Translations under genes and position numbers: made by a program | The notes under the pieces: model-generated | Seen by the model: the letters and a program-made list of their open reading frames with translations, nothing else | The model's database searches: none | Told to the model about the DNA's origin: nothing | Assembly: GCA_963717125.1 (NCBI GenBank) | Contig: CAVQVG010000019.1 | Location: 124,001-188,000, forward strand | Length of the DNA: 64,000 nucleotides | Origin: RYN-230 sp963717125 | GTDB lineage: Bacteria > Actinomycetota > Actinomycetes > Streptosporangiales > Streptosporangiaceae | Reading direction: 5' to 3' | In this document: in pieces, positions 52,346-60,994 of the stretch | Position numbering within the stretch: the first letter of the stretch is position 1 | Layout: each line of letters begins with the position of its first letter

Positions 52346-52669
52346 TTACTCCTGGGCCGGCCTGACCGACACCGACAGACGATGTTCGGCTCGTGCCCGG
52401 TCGGGGGGTTCCCATCGCCGGTGCTGATACAGCCGTATCTCAACGGTTCCCGGCCGCAGGGCACGGATCGTCGCCACTTCCGGAGCGCTCAACCCCACGG
52501 GATGGGATGCTGCGCCAGCGGGATACCCGCGGGTCCACCGCACCTCGACCACGCCGTCTTCCCCGGCGATTTCGTCATCCCATACGTATCCCGCCGTGCC
52601 GAGCCCAGGCAGTTCAACTACGTGCTGCTCGCCCACGGCCAATTCGAGGTGATCCGGAACGTCCACCAC
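52346..52669 (-). CDS. Chagasin-like (I42) cysteine-protease inhibitor
   Basis: A 107-residue beta-rich protein. Three loops match the chagasin fold in order: GLGTAGYVWDD (consensus NPTTGYxW), GLSAPEVATIRALRPG (central region, weak), and YQHRRWEPPD (consensus RPW). Chagasins are tight inhibitors of papain-family proteases. No signal peptide, so it would act in the cytosol. The gene lies 20 bp behind a methyltransferase gene and 136 bp ahead of the papain-family protease on the same strand, strong support for the call. The stop lies in a small hairpin (GTAACC/GGTTAC, 52334-52349). Confidence 0.75.
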   Translation of the reverse strand: MVDVPDHLELAVGEQHVVELPGLGTAGYVWDDEIAGEDGVVEVRWTRGYPAGAASHPVGLSAPEVATIRALRPGTVEIRLYQHRRWEPPDRARAEHRLSVSVRPAQE

Positions 52670-52688
52670 ACCCCACCGTATCGGGCCG

Positions 52689-53567
52689 CTACTCCGCCAC
52701 TGGACGGCGGGCAGTCACCCAGCGCATGGCGTTATGCATCGTTATCTCGCCGGTCAACGGGTCAGTGAACGGTCCGAGCGCGGCCTCGATCGCGGCGCGG
52801 ACGGGCGCCGGGCCGGCGTCCTGTACCGCCCGCGTGCCGCCGGCCGAACCGATCAGCCCGCGCACCGCGTCGGCCAGGCGGCCGTACCGCCACACGCACT
52901 CCACCTCGCCCTCGGCCAGCTCCTGCAGGCCGGCCGCGGCCAGCGCCGCCGCCAGGTTGTCCCGGGTCAGCGCGTAGGGGGCGTGGTCGGCCTGTCGCTG
53001 CGGCGGGCTGAGCGCGGCCATGGCCTCGTGCACGGCGGTCGATTCGGCCCGGTCCGGCCCGGCGAACGTGCCGATCGCGACCAGCCCGCCGGGACGGCAG
53101 ACCCGCGCCGCCTCGGCCAAGGCGCCGGGTGGATCGGCGGCGAACTGGACCGCGTTCACGCCGGTGATCACGTCGAACTCGGCGTCCCCGAACGGCAAGC
53201 TACCTATATCGGCTAGCCACAAATCGGCCGTCGGCAGCCGGTCCCTGGCCACCGCGAGCAGGCCGGGGGTGACGTCCAGGCCGGTGACGGTGGCGCCGCG
53301 GCCGCGGGCCAGGGCCAGCAGCAGGCCGGTGCCGCAGCCGACGTCGAGCAGCCGGGTATCCGGGCCGGTGCTCGTCGCGTCGAGGATGGCCGCGAACAGC
53401 GGCTGGTTGTGCGGTTCGGCGAACTGGGCCCAGCCCTCGGGATCGCTGCCCCACAGCCCCTGCTGCACCTGAGCCGCCCGGCTGAGCGGCCCGGCCGTCC
53501 GCCAGCCGGTCACGCCCGTCGCGGTCCATGAAGCTGACGTTCCGGGCACCCTCGTTCCATTACACAT
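52689..53567 (-). CDS. SAM-dependent methyltransferase (class I)
   Basis: A 292-residue enzyme with motif I LLDVGCGTGLLLALA, acidic VTGLDVTPGLLAVA, DAEFDVITGVNAVQFAADP and RVCRPGGLVAIGTFAG. It is UbiE/small-molecule type; acceptor unknown. The ATG at 53567 has no clear ribosome site, and a GTG seven codons in (after GGAACGAG) is an alternative. The chagasin-like gene follows 20 bp after its stop and may be co-transcribed, but a functional link to protease inhibition is not evident. Confidence 0.83.
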   Translation of the reverse strand: MCNGTRVPGTSASWTATGVTGWRTAGPLSRAAQVQQGLWGSDPEGWAQFAEPHNQPLFAAILDATSTGPDTRLLDVGCGTGLLLALARGRGATVTGLDVTPGLLAVARDRLPTADLWLADIGSLPFGDAEFDVITGVNAVQFAADPPGALAEAARVCRPGGLVAIGTFAGPDRAESTAVHEAMAALSPPQRQADHAPYALTRDNLAAALAAAGLQELAEGEVECVWRYGRLADAVRGLIGSAGGTRAVQDAGPAPVRAAIEAALGPFTDPLTGEITMHNAMRWVTARRPVAE

Positions 53568-53664
53568 ATATCTCTAGAGCTACCATGCCGGCCTGGCGGC
53601 CGGCGATACCGCCACGGCAAGCTGACCGGAGGCCAGCCCGGCTGGGCGCTGCCCCGCGGCCAGC

Positions 53665-53696
53665 GGAACGCCCGCAGGCCGGCCTGCGGGCGTTCC
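53665..53696. terminator. 32-bp perfect palindrome after the anchored-protein gene
   Basis: GGAACGCCCGCAGGCC is followed directly by its own reverse complement. It is 25 bp downstream of the minus-strand stop at 53721 and upstream of the methyltransferase gene. It can fold into a very stable hairpin and probably terminates the upstream transcript, though no U-run is present. Confidence 0.7.
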
Positions 53697-53720
53697 CTGG
53701 CTAGGTGGTGACCGCCGTGG

Positions 53721-55319
53721 CTACATCCCGGACGGGTCCATCAGCCGATGATGCCAGCGCCCCATCCGGTGCCCCGGGACGGGCATCCCGGTCGAGCCCC
53801 GGTTGGTGGCTCGCTGCGGAGTGGTGCTGAACGTCGCCGCGGTCGCCGCGCCGTTCCCGTCCAGCGTCACCGTCACCGGATCAGTGAGCCCGTAGTTCTG
53901 GCAGTTCAGGTTGGCGAACGACATGCTCAGCCGGTTGGCCATGAAGGTGAGCAGGTTGTTCCCGACTCCGGGCACCGGCGAGGTGCCGGTCGCCAGCAGG
54001 GCCTGGTTGCTGGCCAGGAACGCGGTCTGCACGTTGACCATCTCCTGGCAGTAGTTCGCCGGGCTGCTGGTGGCGGTGAACGGCGAGACCGGCGGCTGGC
54101 CGACCTCGGCCCGGTACAGATCGGTCTTCGGCACGCTGAACGCGTTGTTGACCAGGACCATCTCGTCGTTCTCCGGCACCAGGGCGATCGGGTCCCGCTG
54201 GTTGCGGGCCGCGGACAGTTCGTCCAGGGCCTGCGAGGTGCCGGGCGTGCCCGCGTTGGACAGGTCAGGCTCCACGAAGGGCGCACAGCCGATGGCCGGG
54301 TCCAGGAACGCATCCAGCAGCGCGTTGTCGCTGCCGTTGTTGATCGTCGTGGTCCCGGCCAGCGCCGCCTGGTTGGCCGCGTTGTCCTGCGCGGTCTGCC
54401 CACTGGCGGTGAGCAGGTACTGCGTGGTGACGTTGTCACTCTGGTCCTGGTCGATCATGGTGAAGCTGCGCGTCGTCGGGCAGGCCTGCCCGGTCTTGGC
54501 CGAGACACCCGCGCTGGGGATCTGCAGCCGGCCTTCCCGCTCGGCCCGGAACGCGGCCCGGAAGAAGTGGATCCCGTTGCAGAACGACACCTGCCCGAAA
54601 ATCGACCCCGGTTCGCCGTCCACGCACCGGCCCTGGGCCAGCGCGTCCGGGGTGGCACCGACCTGGGTCAGGTTCGTGCCGTTGAACCCGAAGTCGATGG
54701 TCACGATGGCGTGCCGGGGCAGCGTGGGCACGACTGGGGCGGCCGCGGGCGTGCTGCCCTGGGTGATCACCAGCGGCTCGTACACGCTCAACTGCCCAGT
54801 TCTCGGGTTCAGGATCGTGGCCTGCACGAACGCGCCGAGGGCGGCGAAGTTGGCCATGGCGCAGCCGGAAGCGGCCGGCGACATCCCGTCCGGCCCGGTG
54901 AGCTGGTACGGGGTGGCCAGCCCGGCCGCGGTCAGCGGCTCCGCGGGCACGATGATGTCGCAGGACACGTTGGCCGCGCTCACTGCGACGGGAGCCGTCG
55001 CGGACGCCGTCGCCGACGGGCAGATGACCGGTGTCGCCGTCCCGGATGCCGTAGGCGTCGGCCCGGCTGTCGTGGCCGCCGCCGTGGTGGGTGCCGTGGT
55101 GGGTGCCGTGGCCGGCGTGGTCGCGGCTGACACCGACGGCGCCGGCGTGGCGCAGTCCCCCGCCACGTTGGCCGCGTTGCTGGCGGTGCCAAACATAGTC
55201 CCGAGTCGTGGCGCGATCACCAGGGCCAGGCCGACCCCGATCACCACCGCCACCACGCCCACGACCGCAACGAGTCTTCGCCGCGATCGCCCGGAACCCC
55301 AGTTGTCTCGGTAGGCCAC
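53721..55319 (-). CDS. Membrane-anchored exported protein of unknown function
   Basis: A 532-residue protein: basic N-terminus, one signal-anchor helix (LVAVVGVVAVVIGVGLALVI, residues 16-35), a Thr/Ala/Pro-rich linker (about 55-115, with short 12-bp repeats), then a large extracytoplasmic domain with scattered Cys (CDIIVPAEPL, SFCNGIHFFRAAFRAER, IGCAPFVEPDLSN, QNYGLTDPVTVTLDG). No catalytic motif recognised. GTG at 55319 follows AAGGGGG. An inverted repeat (GACCGAA/TTCGGTC, 55392-55414) in the upstream region may be its operator. Confidence 0.75.
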   Translation of the reverse strand: MAYRDNWGSGRSRRRLVAVVGVVAVVIGVGLALVIAPRLGTMFGTASNAANVAGDCATPAPSVSAATTPATAPTTAPTTAAATTAGPTPTASGTATPVICPSATASATAPVAVSAANVSCDIIVPAEPLTAAGLATPYQLTGPDGMSPAASGCAMANFAALGAFVQATILNPRTGQLSVYEPLVITQGSTPAAAPVVPTLPRHAIVTIDFGFNGTNLTQVGATPDALAQGRCVDGEPGSIFGQVSFCNGIHFFRAAFRAEREGRLQIPSAGVSAKTGQACPTTRSFTMIDQDQSDNVTTQYLLTASGQTAQDNAANQAALAGTTTINNGSDNALLDAFLDPAIGCAPFVEPDLSNAGTPGTSQALDELSAARNQRDPIALVPENDEMVLVNNAFSVPKTDLYRAEVGQPPVSPFTATSSPANYCQEMVNVQTAFLASNQALLATGTSPVPGVGNNLLTFMANRLSMSFANLNCQNYGLTDPVTVTLDGNGAATAATFSTTPQRATNRGSTGMPVPGHRMGRWHHRLMDPSGM

Positions 55320-55835
55320 GTATGGCCCCCTTTCCCGTTCCCGGATTCCGCTCCCGGGCGATCACAGTAGACCTAGCCCTCCGGCATTTGAGACCGAATC
55401 GACATACTTCGGTCAGGAATTTTTCAGGCATAGTTCAGCCTCGGGACGAAGCGGGAGAGGTTCGCTACGAACGGCCGTCGTACCAGGTCGGCGCGCTCGC
55501 CACGGACGCGCAGCAGCACGGGCCTTAGTACTGACCCTACCGGGTGATGAGCACGCGAAGACGAGCAGAAAGCCCAATAGCACAACGCTCCGCTACCATT
55601 CCGGGCAAGCCTCCAAGAATGGCACGGAACTGCTCTCGCGGCAACTGACCCCTGCGGTTGTGCCTGGCGGGCCACGGGTCCCGCCAAACGGGCCCGCCGC
55701 ACCCGCCGCGTCGCGCGGCGGCCTCCTTGATCGTCATCTCATTACGCCTACCTAACGCGCCTGGTTGGCGGCCGGTTCAACGGACGGCCGATCAATCTGA
55801 ACCGACCACGCGGAGCCGGCTGGTGGTAGGTTCCA
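55320..55835. other. Intergenic control region without a supported gene
   Basis: About 515 bp between divergent genes. It holds the 7-bp inverted repeat GACCGAA-N9-TTCGGTC with a TTTTT stretch beside it, and a GC-rich hairpin-prone stretch near 55680-55720. A 66-codon minus-strand ORF at 55537-55737 (MTIKEAAARR) has no good ribosome site and is not supported. Confidence 0.5.
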
Positions 55836-57266
55836 GTGGTGTCCGCGCCTGATCTCCGCGCGGCCGGCCTGACTGGGTCCGGGGCGCAGCCGCCGCCGGC
55901 CGCAGACCATGGCGTCCGTGCCGTGCTCGCCGACCTGTTCCCGGCGCCGGCCGAGCCAGCCCCCCGGGCTGGCCTCCCGCGCTGGGCGTTCCTCCTTGTC
56001 CAGGTCGCGGTGGTCGTCCTAGGCGCGCTGGTGATGCTGGCCCGTTACGGTGGCAGGCCGGCCTGGGAGAGCGTCTGGGCTGAGGACCCGGGCATCTACC
56101 TGCCCTGGGCGCTCGCGCATCCCTGGCACCTGCTCCAGTCCTATGGCGGGTACCTGCAGTTTGTCCCGCGCCTGATCGGCCAGATTGCCGCGCTGGTGCC
56201 GATCAGGGACGCCTCGGTCGCCTTCGCGGCCGGCGGCGCTCTGGTCGCATCCGCGTGCGGGCTGTTCGCCTACCACGCCAGCGAGGGCCAGGTCAGCTCG
56301 CGCTGGCTGCGCGCCCTGGTCGGCCTGTCCGTGGTGCTGCTGCCGGTGGCGCAACTCGAGATCGCCGACAACGGCGTCAATACCATCTGGTACTTGCTCG
56401 TCGCCCTGTTCTGGGCAGCGCTGTGGCGACCGCGCACCAGGGCCGGCGCAGCGGCCGCGGCGGTCGTGGCGTTCGCCGCGGCCGCCTCCACCTCACTCGC
56501 CCTCGTCTTCCTGCCGCTGTTCGCCGCCCGGGCGATCGTGGTGCCGCGGCGCCTCCGCGAGCACACCGTGACCGCCGGCTGGGTGCTCGGCTGCGTACTG
56601 CAGGTCCTGATCATCCTGACCAGCCACCTGTCCCGGTTGCGGCCTCATAACCCGCTCAACGCGGTGCTGTACTACGCGCACGAGGTCCTGCTGCCGGCCC
56701 TTGGCTGGCATATTTCCTGGCACCTGCGCCACCTCCTGGGGCTGAACGGCGCCACCGCGCTCATGGGCGGCCTGATCGTCGTTGTGCTCGCCGTCGCGGT
56801 TGTCACGCAGCCCGGGCGGTGCCGGGTGTTCGTGCTCACCGCCGTGGTGACCGGCCTCGTGTTCACGGCGGTCACCTCGGCGCTCGCCTGGGGCGGCCCG
56901 GCCCAGCGAGTCACGGTCCGGGTGGAACACGGCGCCCGGTATTCCACGCTGCCCATCCTGCTGCTCGATGCGGCACTGATCGTGGCGGCCGACGCCTACG
57001 CGCGCCGGTGGTGGCCGCGCCCCAGGGCCATCGCCGCAGTCGCCGCGCTGGTAGCGGTCCTGGCCGCCGGCTGGGCCACGGACTTCCGTTACCCGGTTCG
57101 CCGCTACGCCGGGCCTGCCTCGAGCTGGAAGGTGACGGCCGACAGGTGGCTGCACTACTGCAAGCGCACGCCAACGGGGACGATCACGGTCACGTTCACA
57201 GACTGGTGGGGACTGGGACCGACCAAGCTGGCCACTACGTTCAACTGCTCCAGCCTGCGCCGCTGA
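55836..57266 (+). CDS. Polytopic membrane protein, possible GT-C-type glycosyltransferase
   Basis: A 476-residue protein with about 10 hydrophobic helices after a 45-residue hydrophilic N-terminus. The first outer loop reads SVWAEDPGIYLPWALAH, an acidic motif after helix 1 as in GT-C polyprenyl-phosphate-sugar transferases, then GYLQFVPRLIGQIAAL. The C-terminal 50 residues form a soluble tail with two Cys. No ribosome site better than AGG lies before the GTG pair at 55836/55839. The GT-C assignment rests on topology and the acidic loop only. Confidence 0.68.
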   Translation: MVSAPDLRAAGLTGSGAQPPPAADHGVRAVLADLFPAPAEPAPRAGLPRWAFLLVQVAVVVLGALVMLARYGGRPAWESVWAEDPGIYLPWALAHPWHLLQSYGGYLQFVPRLIGQIAALVPIRDASVAFAAGGALVASACGLFAYHASEGQVSSRWLRALVGLSVVLLPVAQLEIADNGVNTIWYLLVALFWAALWRPRTRAGAAAAAVVAFAAAASTSLALVFLPLFAARAIVVPRRLREHTVTAGWVLGCVLQVLIILTSHLSRLRPHNPLNAVLYYAHEVLLPALGWHISWHLRHLLGLNGATALMGGLIVVVLAVAVVTQPGRCRVFVLTAVVTGLVFTAVTSALAWGGPAQRVTVRVEHGARYSTLPILLLDAALIVAADAYARRWWPRPRAIAAVAALVAVLAAGWATDFRYPVRRYAGPASSWKVTADRWLHYCKRTPTGTITVTFTDWWGLGPTKLATTFNCSSLRR

Positions 57267-57298
57267 CCGGCGCGCCTGGGCGCCCGCTGCTCGGCGGC

Positions 57299-58210
57299 TT
57301 ACCGCCAGGAACTCTCCAGGCCGTGGATGAGCGCGGTGACGGCCTGGTGGCCTGGCACCGGGACACCTGTTTCCCGGGCGTGCCGGACGATGCCGTCGTT
57401 GAGCACGCCGATCTCGGTGGGCCGCCGGGCCAGTACGTCCTGCAGCATGCTGGGCTGGTGCCCGGCCGCGTGCCGGGCCGCGTCGTCGATCAGCTCCATC
57501 GGGTCGCCGTCCAGGGCGATGCCCAGCGCGCCCGCCACCGCACGGCCCTCGGCGACCAGCCCGCTCACCAGCGCGCGGACGTCGGCCGCGGCACCCAGCT
57601 GGCCCATGGTCAGCCCGGTCAGGGCGGCCACCGGGCTGGTCGCGGCGTTGAAGATCAGTTTGGTCCACTGGGCCCCGCGCGAGTCGGCCAGGGCGACCGT
57701 GGGCAGCCCGCCGCGGTTCAGCAGGCCGGCCAGCTGCCGGACCTCATCCAGCCGGGCCGGCTGCGGCTCGAACGGGCCGAGCCAGGTGTCGCCCGGGGCG
57801 TCCAGGTGCACCACGCCGGGTTCGGGAACGTGGCCGGCCACGATCGTGGTGCCCCGGATGACCCGGGGCACGTAGCCGGCGATGATCTCCTCGTTGCCGA
57901 TGCCGTTCTGCACGCTGCATACGGCACCGTCGCGGAACACGGCCGCCGTGGCGGCCATCGCCGCCGCGGTGTGCTGTGCCTTCACCGCGACCAGGCCCAG
58001 CTGGCAGGGCGGGATCTGGGCAGCGTCGCTGCGCGCCTGGACCTGGGCGGCCACCGCAGCCGTCCCGGTGAGCCGGAGCCCGCCCTGGTTGATGGCCCGC
58101 ACCTGGACCGCGGACACGTCGAACACCCACACCTCGACGCCGGGCAGGCGGCCCAGGTGAACCGCGAACAGGCTGCCGATGGCGCCGCAGCCGACCACGC
58201 AGATCCGCAT
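57299..58210 (-). CDS. 2-Dehydropantoate 2-reductase (PanE/ApbA) family protein
   Basis: A 303-residue ketoacid reductase-like enzyme: N-terminal NADPH motif RICVVGCGAIGSLFAVHLGR, LVAVKAQHT (ligand Lys), CSVQNGIGNEE and the C-terminal helical domain with WTKLIFNAATSPVAALTGLT and the Glu/Asn region. ATG at 58210 starts the Rossmann fold; longer open frame upstream is shadow. It lies in the minus-strand run headed by the SDR genes and divergent from IclR, so it may reduce a catabolic 2-keto acid in place of making pantoate. Confidence 0.88.
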   Translation of the reverse strand: MRICVVGCGAIGSLFAVHLGRLPGVEVWVFDVSAVQVRAINQGGLRLTGTAAVAAQVQARSDAAQIPPCQLGLVAVKAQHTAAAMAATAAVFRDGAVCSVQNGIGNEEIIAGYVPRVIRGTTIVAGHVPEPGVVHLDAPGDTWLGPFEPQPARLDEVRQLAGLLNRGGLPTVALADSRGAQWTKLIFNAATSPVAALTGLTMGQLGAAADVRALVSGLVAEGRAVAGALGIALDGDPMELIDDAARHAAGHQPSMLQDVLARRPTEIGVLNDGIVRHARETGVPVPGHQAVTALIHGLESSWR

Positions 58211-58218
58211 CGCCCCAG

Positions 58219-59250
58219 CTACCCGGCCACCTGCGCCGGGCCGTCGGGCGAGGTAATACCCGGCTCGGCCAGCACGGCGGCGGCGATCTCCTGGCCGACC
58301 CGGGGATCCCGGCCCGCGACACCCAGCCCGGCCACTACCCGGCCGCCGCCGGTGACCGGCAGCCCGCCGGGCGCCGGCAGGACCGGGTTCGACAGCCCGC
58401 CAGCGGCGGCCAGCGCCGCCGTGAGCAGGTCGCTGGCACCCGGATAGCGGGTGGCCAGCTCGCCGCTCGGGCACTGGAAGGTCGCGGCGGCCGCGGCCAC
58501 CGCGTGGGCCACGGCCACGGCCGCGGTCGGGGCGTCCGCCATCCAGTCCTGCTGGATGGGGTCGCCGTTATGGTCGGTGACGGCCACCGCGACCTGCACC
58601 CCACGCTGCCGGGCGGCCGCGATGACCCGGTCCGCGAGGCCGACCGCCCAGCGGTGCTCGTCCTGAAGGCGGGCGGGCGGGGCCGGCGCCATGCCCAGGC
58701 CCTCGGGCGAGCCGGGCGGCCACTCGCCGAACGCGGCTCGCCAGCGCTGCTCATCGTCGCCGTGCTGCCCGGCGTAGGGCAGCCCCAGCGCGTAGTGCAC
58801 CACCAGGTCCTCCGGGTTGGCCGCCCGGCCGTCCGCGATCATCTGCATCGGGTCGGTGCCGTCCGGGTAGAACGGGCTGACCGCGGCGCCGGAGGCCGCG
58901 ATCCCCCCGACCACCAGCGAGCCCCGCCGCACCGGCATGCCGCCCGCGCCGGGGAACCTGGCCTCCGGCGAGCAGGCCGCGAAACCGGCTGCCACCGGCG
59001 GCGCGATCGTGGTCATCCGGCGCAGGTGCTCGGCGCTCGGCACCTGCTGGGTAGCCGCGATCCAGGCCTTGGACCGGGCCCGGGCCATCCCGCCCGCGCC
59101 GGACGCGTCCATCCGGGACGCGGAGACCAGCACCCCGCTGCCGCCGACCACGGCGACCGAGCCACGCAGGCCGAACTGCTCAGCCTTGTCGATGCCCCGC
59201 TCGATCAGCGCGCGGGCCTGGTCCAGCGGGATATCCGGGGTGTGCGGCAC
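58219..59250 (-). CDS. Tandem GlcG/HbpS-domain protein
   Basis: A 343-residue protein with two copies of the about 140-residue GlcG/HbpS fold. Copy 1 runs LDQARALIERGIDKAEQFGL, VAVVGGSGVLVSASRMD, SKAWIAATQQ and GGMPVRRGSLVVGGIAASG. Copy 2 runs WAVGLADRVIAAARQRGVQV, AVAVTDHNGDPIQQDWM, and GGLPVTGGGRVVAGLGVAGRD. Single-domain forms occur in glycolate and diol catabolic operons and as haem-binding HbpS. The double form is less common. GTG at 59250 is preferred to the TTG three codons earlier. Role here is unknown but clearly part of the catabolic cluster. Confidence 0.82.
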   Translation of the reverse strand: MPHTPDIPLDQARALIERGIDKAEQFGLRGSVAVVGGSGVLVSASRMDASGAGGMARARSKAWIAATQQVPSAEHLRRMTTIAPPVAAGFAACSPEARFPGAGGMPVRRGSLVVGGIAASGAAVSPFYPDGTDPMQMIADGRAANPEDLVVHYALGLPYAGQHGDDEQRWRAAFGEWPPGSPEGLGMAPAPPARLQDEHRWAVGLADRVIAAARQRGVQVAVAVTDHNGDPIQQDWMADAPTAAVAVAHAVAAAAATFQCPSGELATRYPGASDLLTAALAAAGGLSNPVLPAPGGLPVTGGGRVVAGLGVAGRDPRVGQEIAAAVLAEPGITSPDGPAQVAG

Positions 59251-59269
59251 GGTCAGCAACCAGACAAGG

Positions 59270-60067
59270 TCAGGCGCCGACCATGTTGAAGCCGCCGTCG
59301 GCCACCATGTACACGCCGGTCATGTGCGACGCGTCCGGCGTGGCCAGGAACAACGCGGTGCCCGCGACCTCAGCCGGCGCAGGAATCCGGCCCAGTGGGG
59401 TCATCGAGCGGAGTTGCTCCGCTCGGCCGCTCTTCCAGTCCTGCCGGTTAAGCGTGGCCTGGGTCTCGATGAAGCCCGGGGCGAACGTGTTGACCCGGAC
59501 GGTCGGCGCGAACGCCGCCGCGTAGGACTTGGTGATGCCGAGGATGCCGTACTTGGCCGCGGCGTACTGCGGCGCCCGGGCGCTGCCCCGCACGATGACG
59601 GTGGACCCGATGTTGATGATGCAGCCGCCGCCCGCCGCGACCATCCGGGCGCCGAACTCCTGCGTGCACAGCAGCGTGCCCTTGACGTCCACGGCCAGCA
59701 CGTGGTCGATCGATTCCTCGGTGATGTCCCGCCAGGACATCTGATCCCGGGCCACGTCGCCCACGTTGTTCACCGCGACGTCCAGCCCGCCGAACGCGGC
59801 GAACGCCGCGTCGGCCAGCGCACGGATCGCGTCCCAGCTGGTGATGTCCGCCTGGACCAGGGCGGCCTCGCTGCCGGCCTGCTCGACCCGCTTGGCCGTG
59901 TCCTCGGCGCCCTCCCGGGACCGGTTGTAGTGCACCACCACCCGGGCGCCTTCCTGCGCCGCGCGGACCGCGATCTCCGCGCCGAACCCGGTCCCGGCCC
60001 CGGTCACCAGGACCGTCTTGCCGGTGAACCGCCGGGGGAAGGTGGGGGCGTTCTGCTCGTCTGCCAT
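59270..60067 (-). CDS. Short-chain dehydrogenase/reductase
   Basis: A 265-residue classical SDR: VLVTGAGTGFGAEIAVRAAQ, VAVNNVGDV, INIGSTVIV (Ser), YAAAKYGILGITKS (Tyr-x3-Lys), NTFAPGFIET and YMVADGGFNMVGA. ATG at 60067 follows GGAG. It sits between another SDR (frameshifted, 23 bp upstream) and the GlcG-domain protein. Likely NAD(P)-dependent oxidation of a hydroxy intermediate. Confidence 0.92.
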   Translation of the reverse strand: MADEQNAPTFPRRFTGKTVLVTGAGTGFGAEIAVRAAQEGARVVVHYNRSREGAEDTAKRVEQAGSEAALVQADITSWDAIRALADAAFAAFGGLDVAVNNVGDVARDQMSWRDITEESIDHVLAVDVKGTLLCTQEFGARMVAAGGGCIINIGSTVIVRGSARAPQYAAAKYGILGITKSYAAAFAPTVRVNTFAPGFIETQATLNRQDWKSGRAEQLRSMTPLGRIPAPAEVAGTALFLATPDASHMTGVYMVADGGFNMVGA

Positions 60068-60090
60068 CAGAAGGGCTCCGTGGAGAAGGG

Positions 60091-60847
60091 TTAGATGAGG
60101 ATCCGTCCGCCGTCGACGTACAGGATGTGGCCGGTGATGAACGTGGACCGGTCCGACGCGAGGAAGGACACCGCGTCGGCGACTTCCGACGAGGCGCCCA
60201 GCCAGGCCTGGCACGAGGCTGACCAGGTCTTCGCGGATGCTGGGCTGGGAGAGGTAGTCCCGGGTCAGGTCGGTCTCGATATAGCCGGGCGCGACCGCGT
60301 TCACCGTGACCCCGCGCGGCGCCCACTCCCGGGCCATCACCCGGACCAGCTGGTTCAGGCCACCCTTGGTGGCGGCGTAGGGCGCGTGGTTGGCGTGCGC
60401 GAGCAGCCCGGACACCGACGACAGGAAGATCATCCGCCCGTAGCCGGCCGCGCACATCTCCCGGCCGACCGCCTGCCCCGTCCAGTACGCGCTGGACAGG
60501 TTCAGGCTGACCAGATCGGTCCAGGCGGTGTCGTCGAGCTCCAGAATGGGAAGCCGGTTGTTCCGGCCGACCGCGTGCAGGAATACTTGGATCGACCCCA
60601 GCCGCCCTGCCGCCTCCTTGACGATGCGCCGGCACGCCTCCGGGTCGGTCAGGTCGGCGGCTAGCCCCTCGAGGTGTCCGCCGTGCTCGTGAACCCGCTC
60701 TTCCAACTGGGTGAGCCGGGCCTGGTCCACGTCGACGGCCAGCACCCGGGCACCCAGTTCGGCCAGCGCGAACGCGCTCGCCCCGCCCAGCCCGCCTGCC
60801 CCGGCCACCAGCGCGGTACGGCCGCGCAATCCCAGCCAGTCATTCAT
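60091..60847 (-). pseudogene. Short-chain dehydrogenase/reductase, frameshifted near the C-terminus
   Basis: From ATG 60847 (GGAG site) one frame gives LVAGAGGLGGASAFALAELG, FLHAVGRNN, SSVSGLLAHANHAPYAATKG and NAVAPGYIETDLTRDYLSQP. After about 60215 the family tail is in another frame: WLGASSEVADAVSFLASDRS, then TFITGHILYVDGGRILI and TAA at 60091. The break falls at the 12-bp palindrome GCCAGGCCTGGC (60201-60212), and the span is one base over a multiple of three. All catalytic residues are upstream of the break. It is divergent from the IclR gene. Without repair, the frame runs on into the next SDR. Confidence 0.83.
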
Positions 60848-60894
60848 CCGCGGTCGCTCCACTACCTGACTATTCACGGTCTACCCACCGTGGT

Positions 60895-60947
60895 ACTTTC
60901 GAGATGTGAAAGTCGATTTTACTCTAGCCCTTAGACCTTAGAGGTCT
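60895..60947. promoter_or_regulatory. Two inverted repeats between SDR and IclR genes
   Basis: ACTTTC-GAGATGT-GAAAGT at 60895-60913 and AGACC-TTAGA-GGTCT at 60933-60947 lie in an A/T-richer stretch of the divergent control region. They are plausible operators for the adjacent IclR regulator; IclR sites are typically palindromes of this size. Confidence 0.5.
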
Positions 60948-60994
60948 GCGGCTGCGCATGTCCAGATGGCCCAATCACCCAAGGGGGACACCAC

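Noticed and set aside
55537..55737. 66-codon ORF MTIKEAAARR
   Set aside because: No convincing ribosome site, no similarity recognised, and located in a divergent control region.
59270..60877. Apparent 535-residue double-SDR fusion
   Set aside because: The join is out-of-frame sequence after a one-base shift near 60215. The first SDR tail is intact in another frame and ends at TAA 60091, and the second SDR has its own start.
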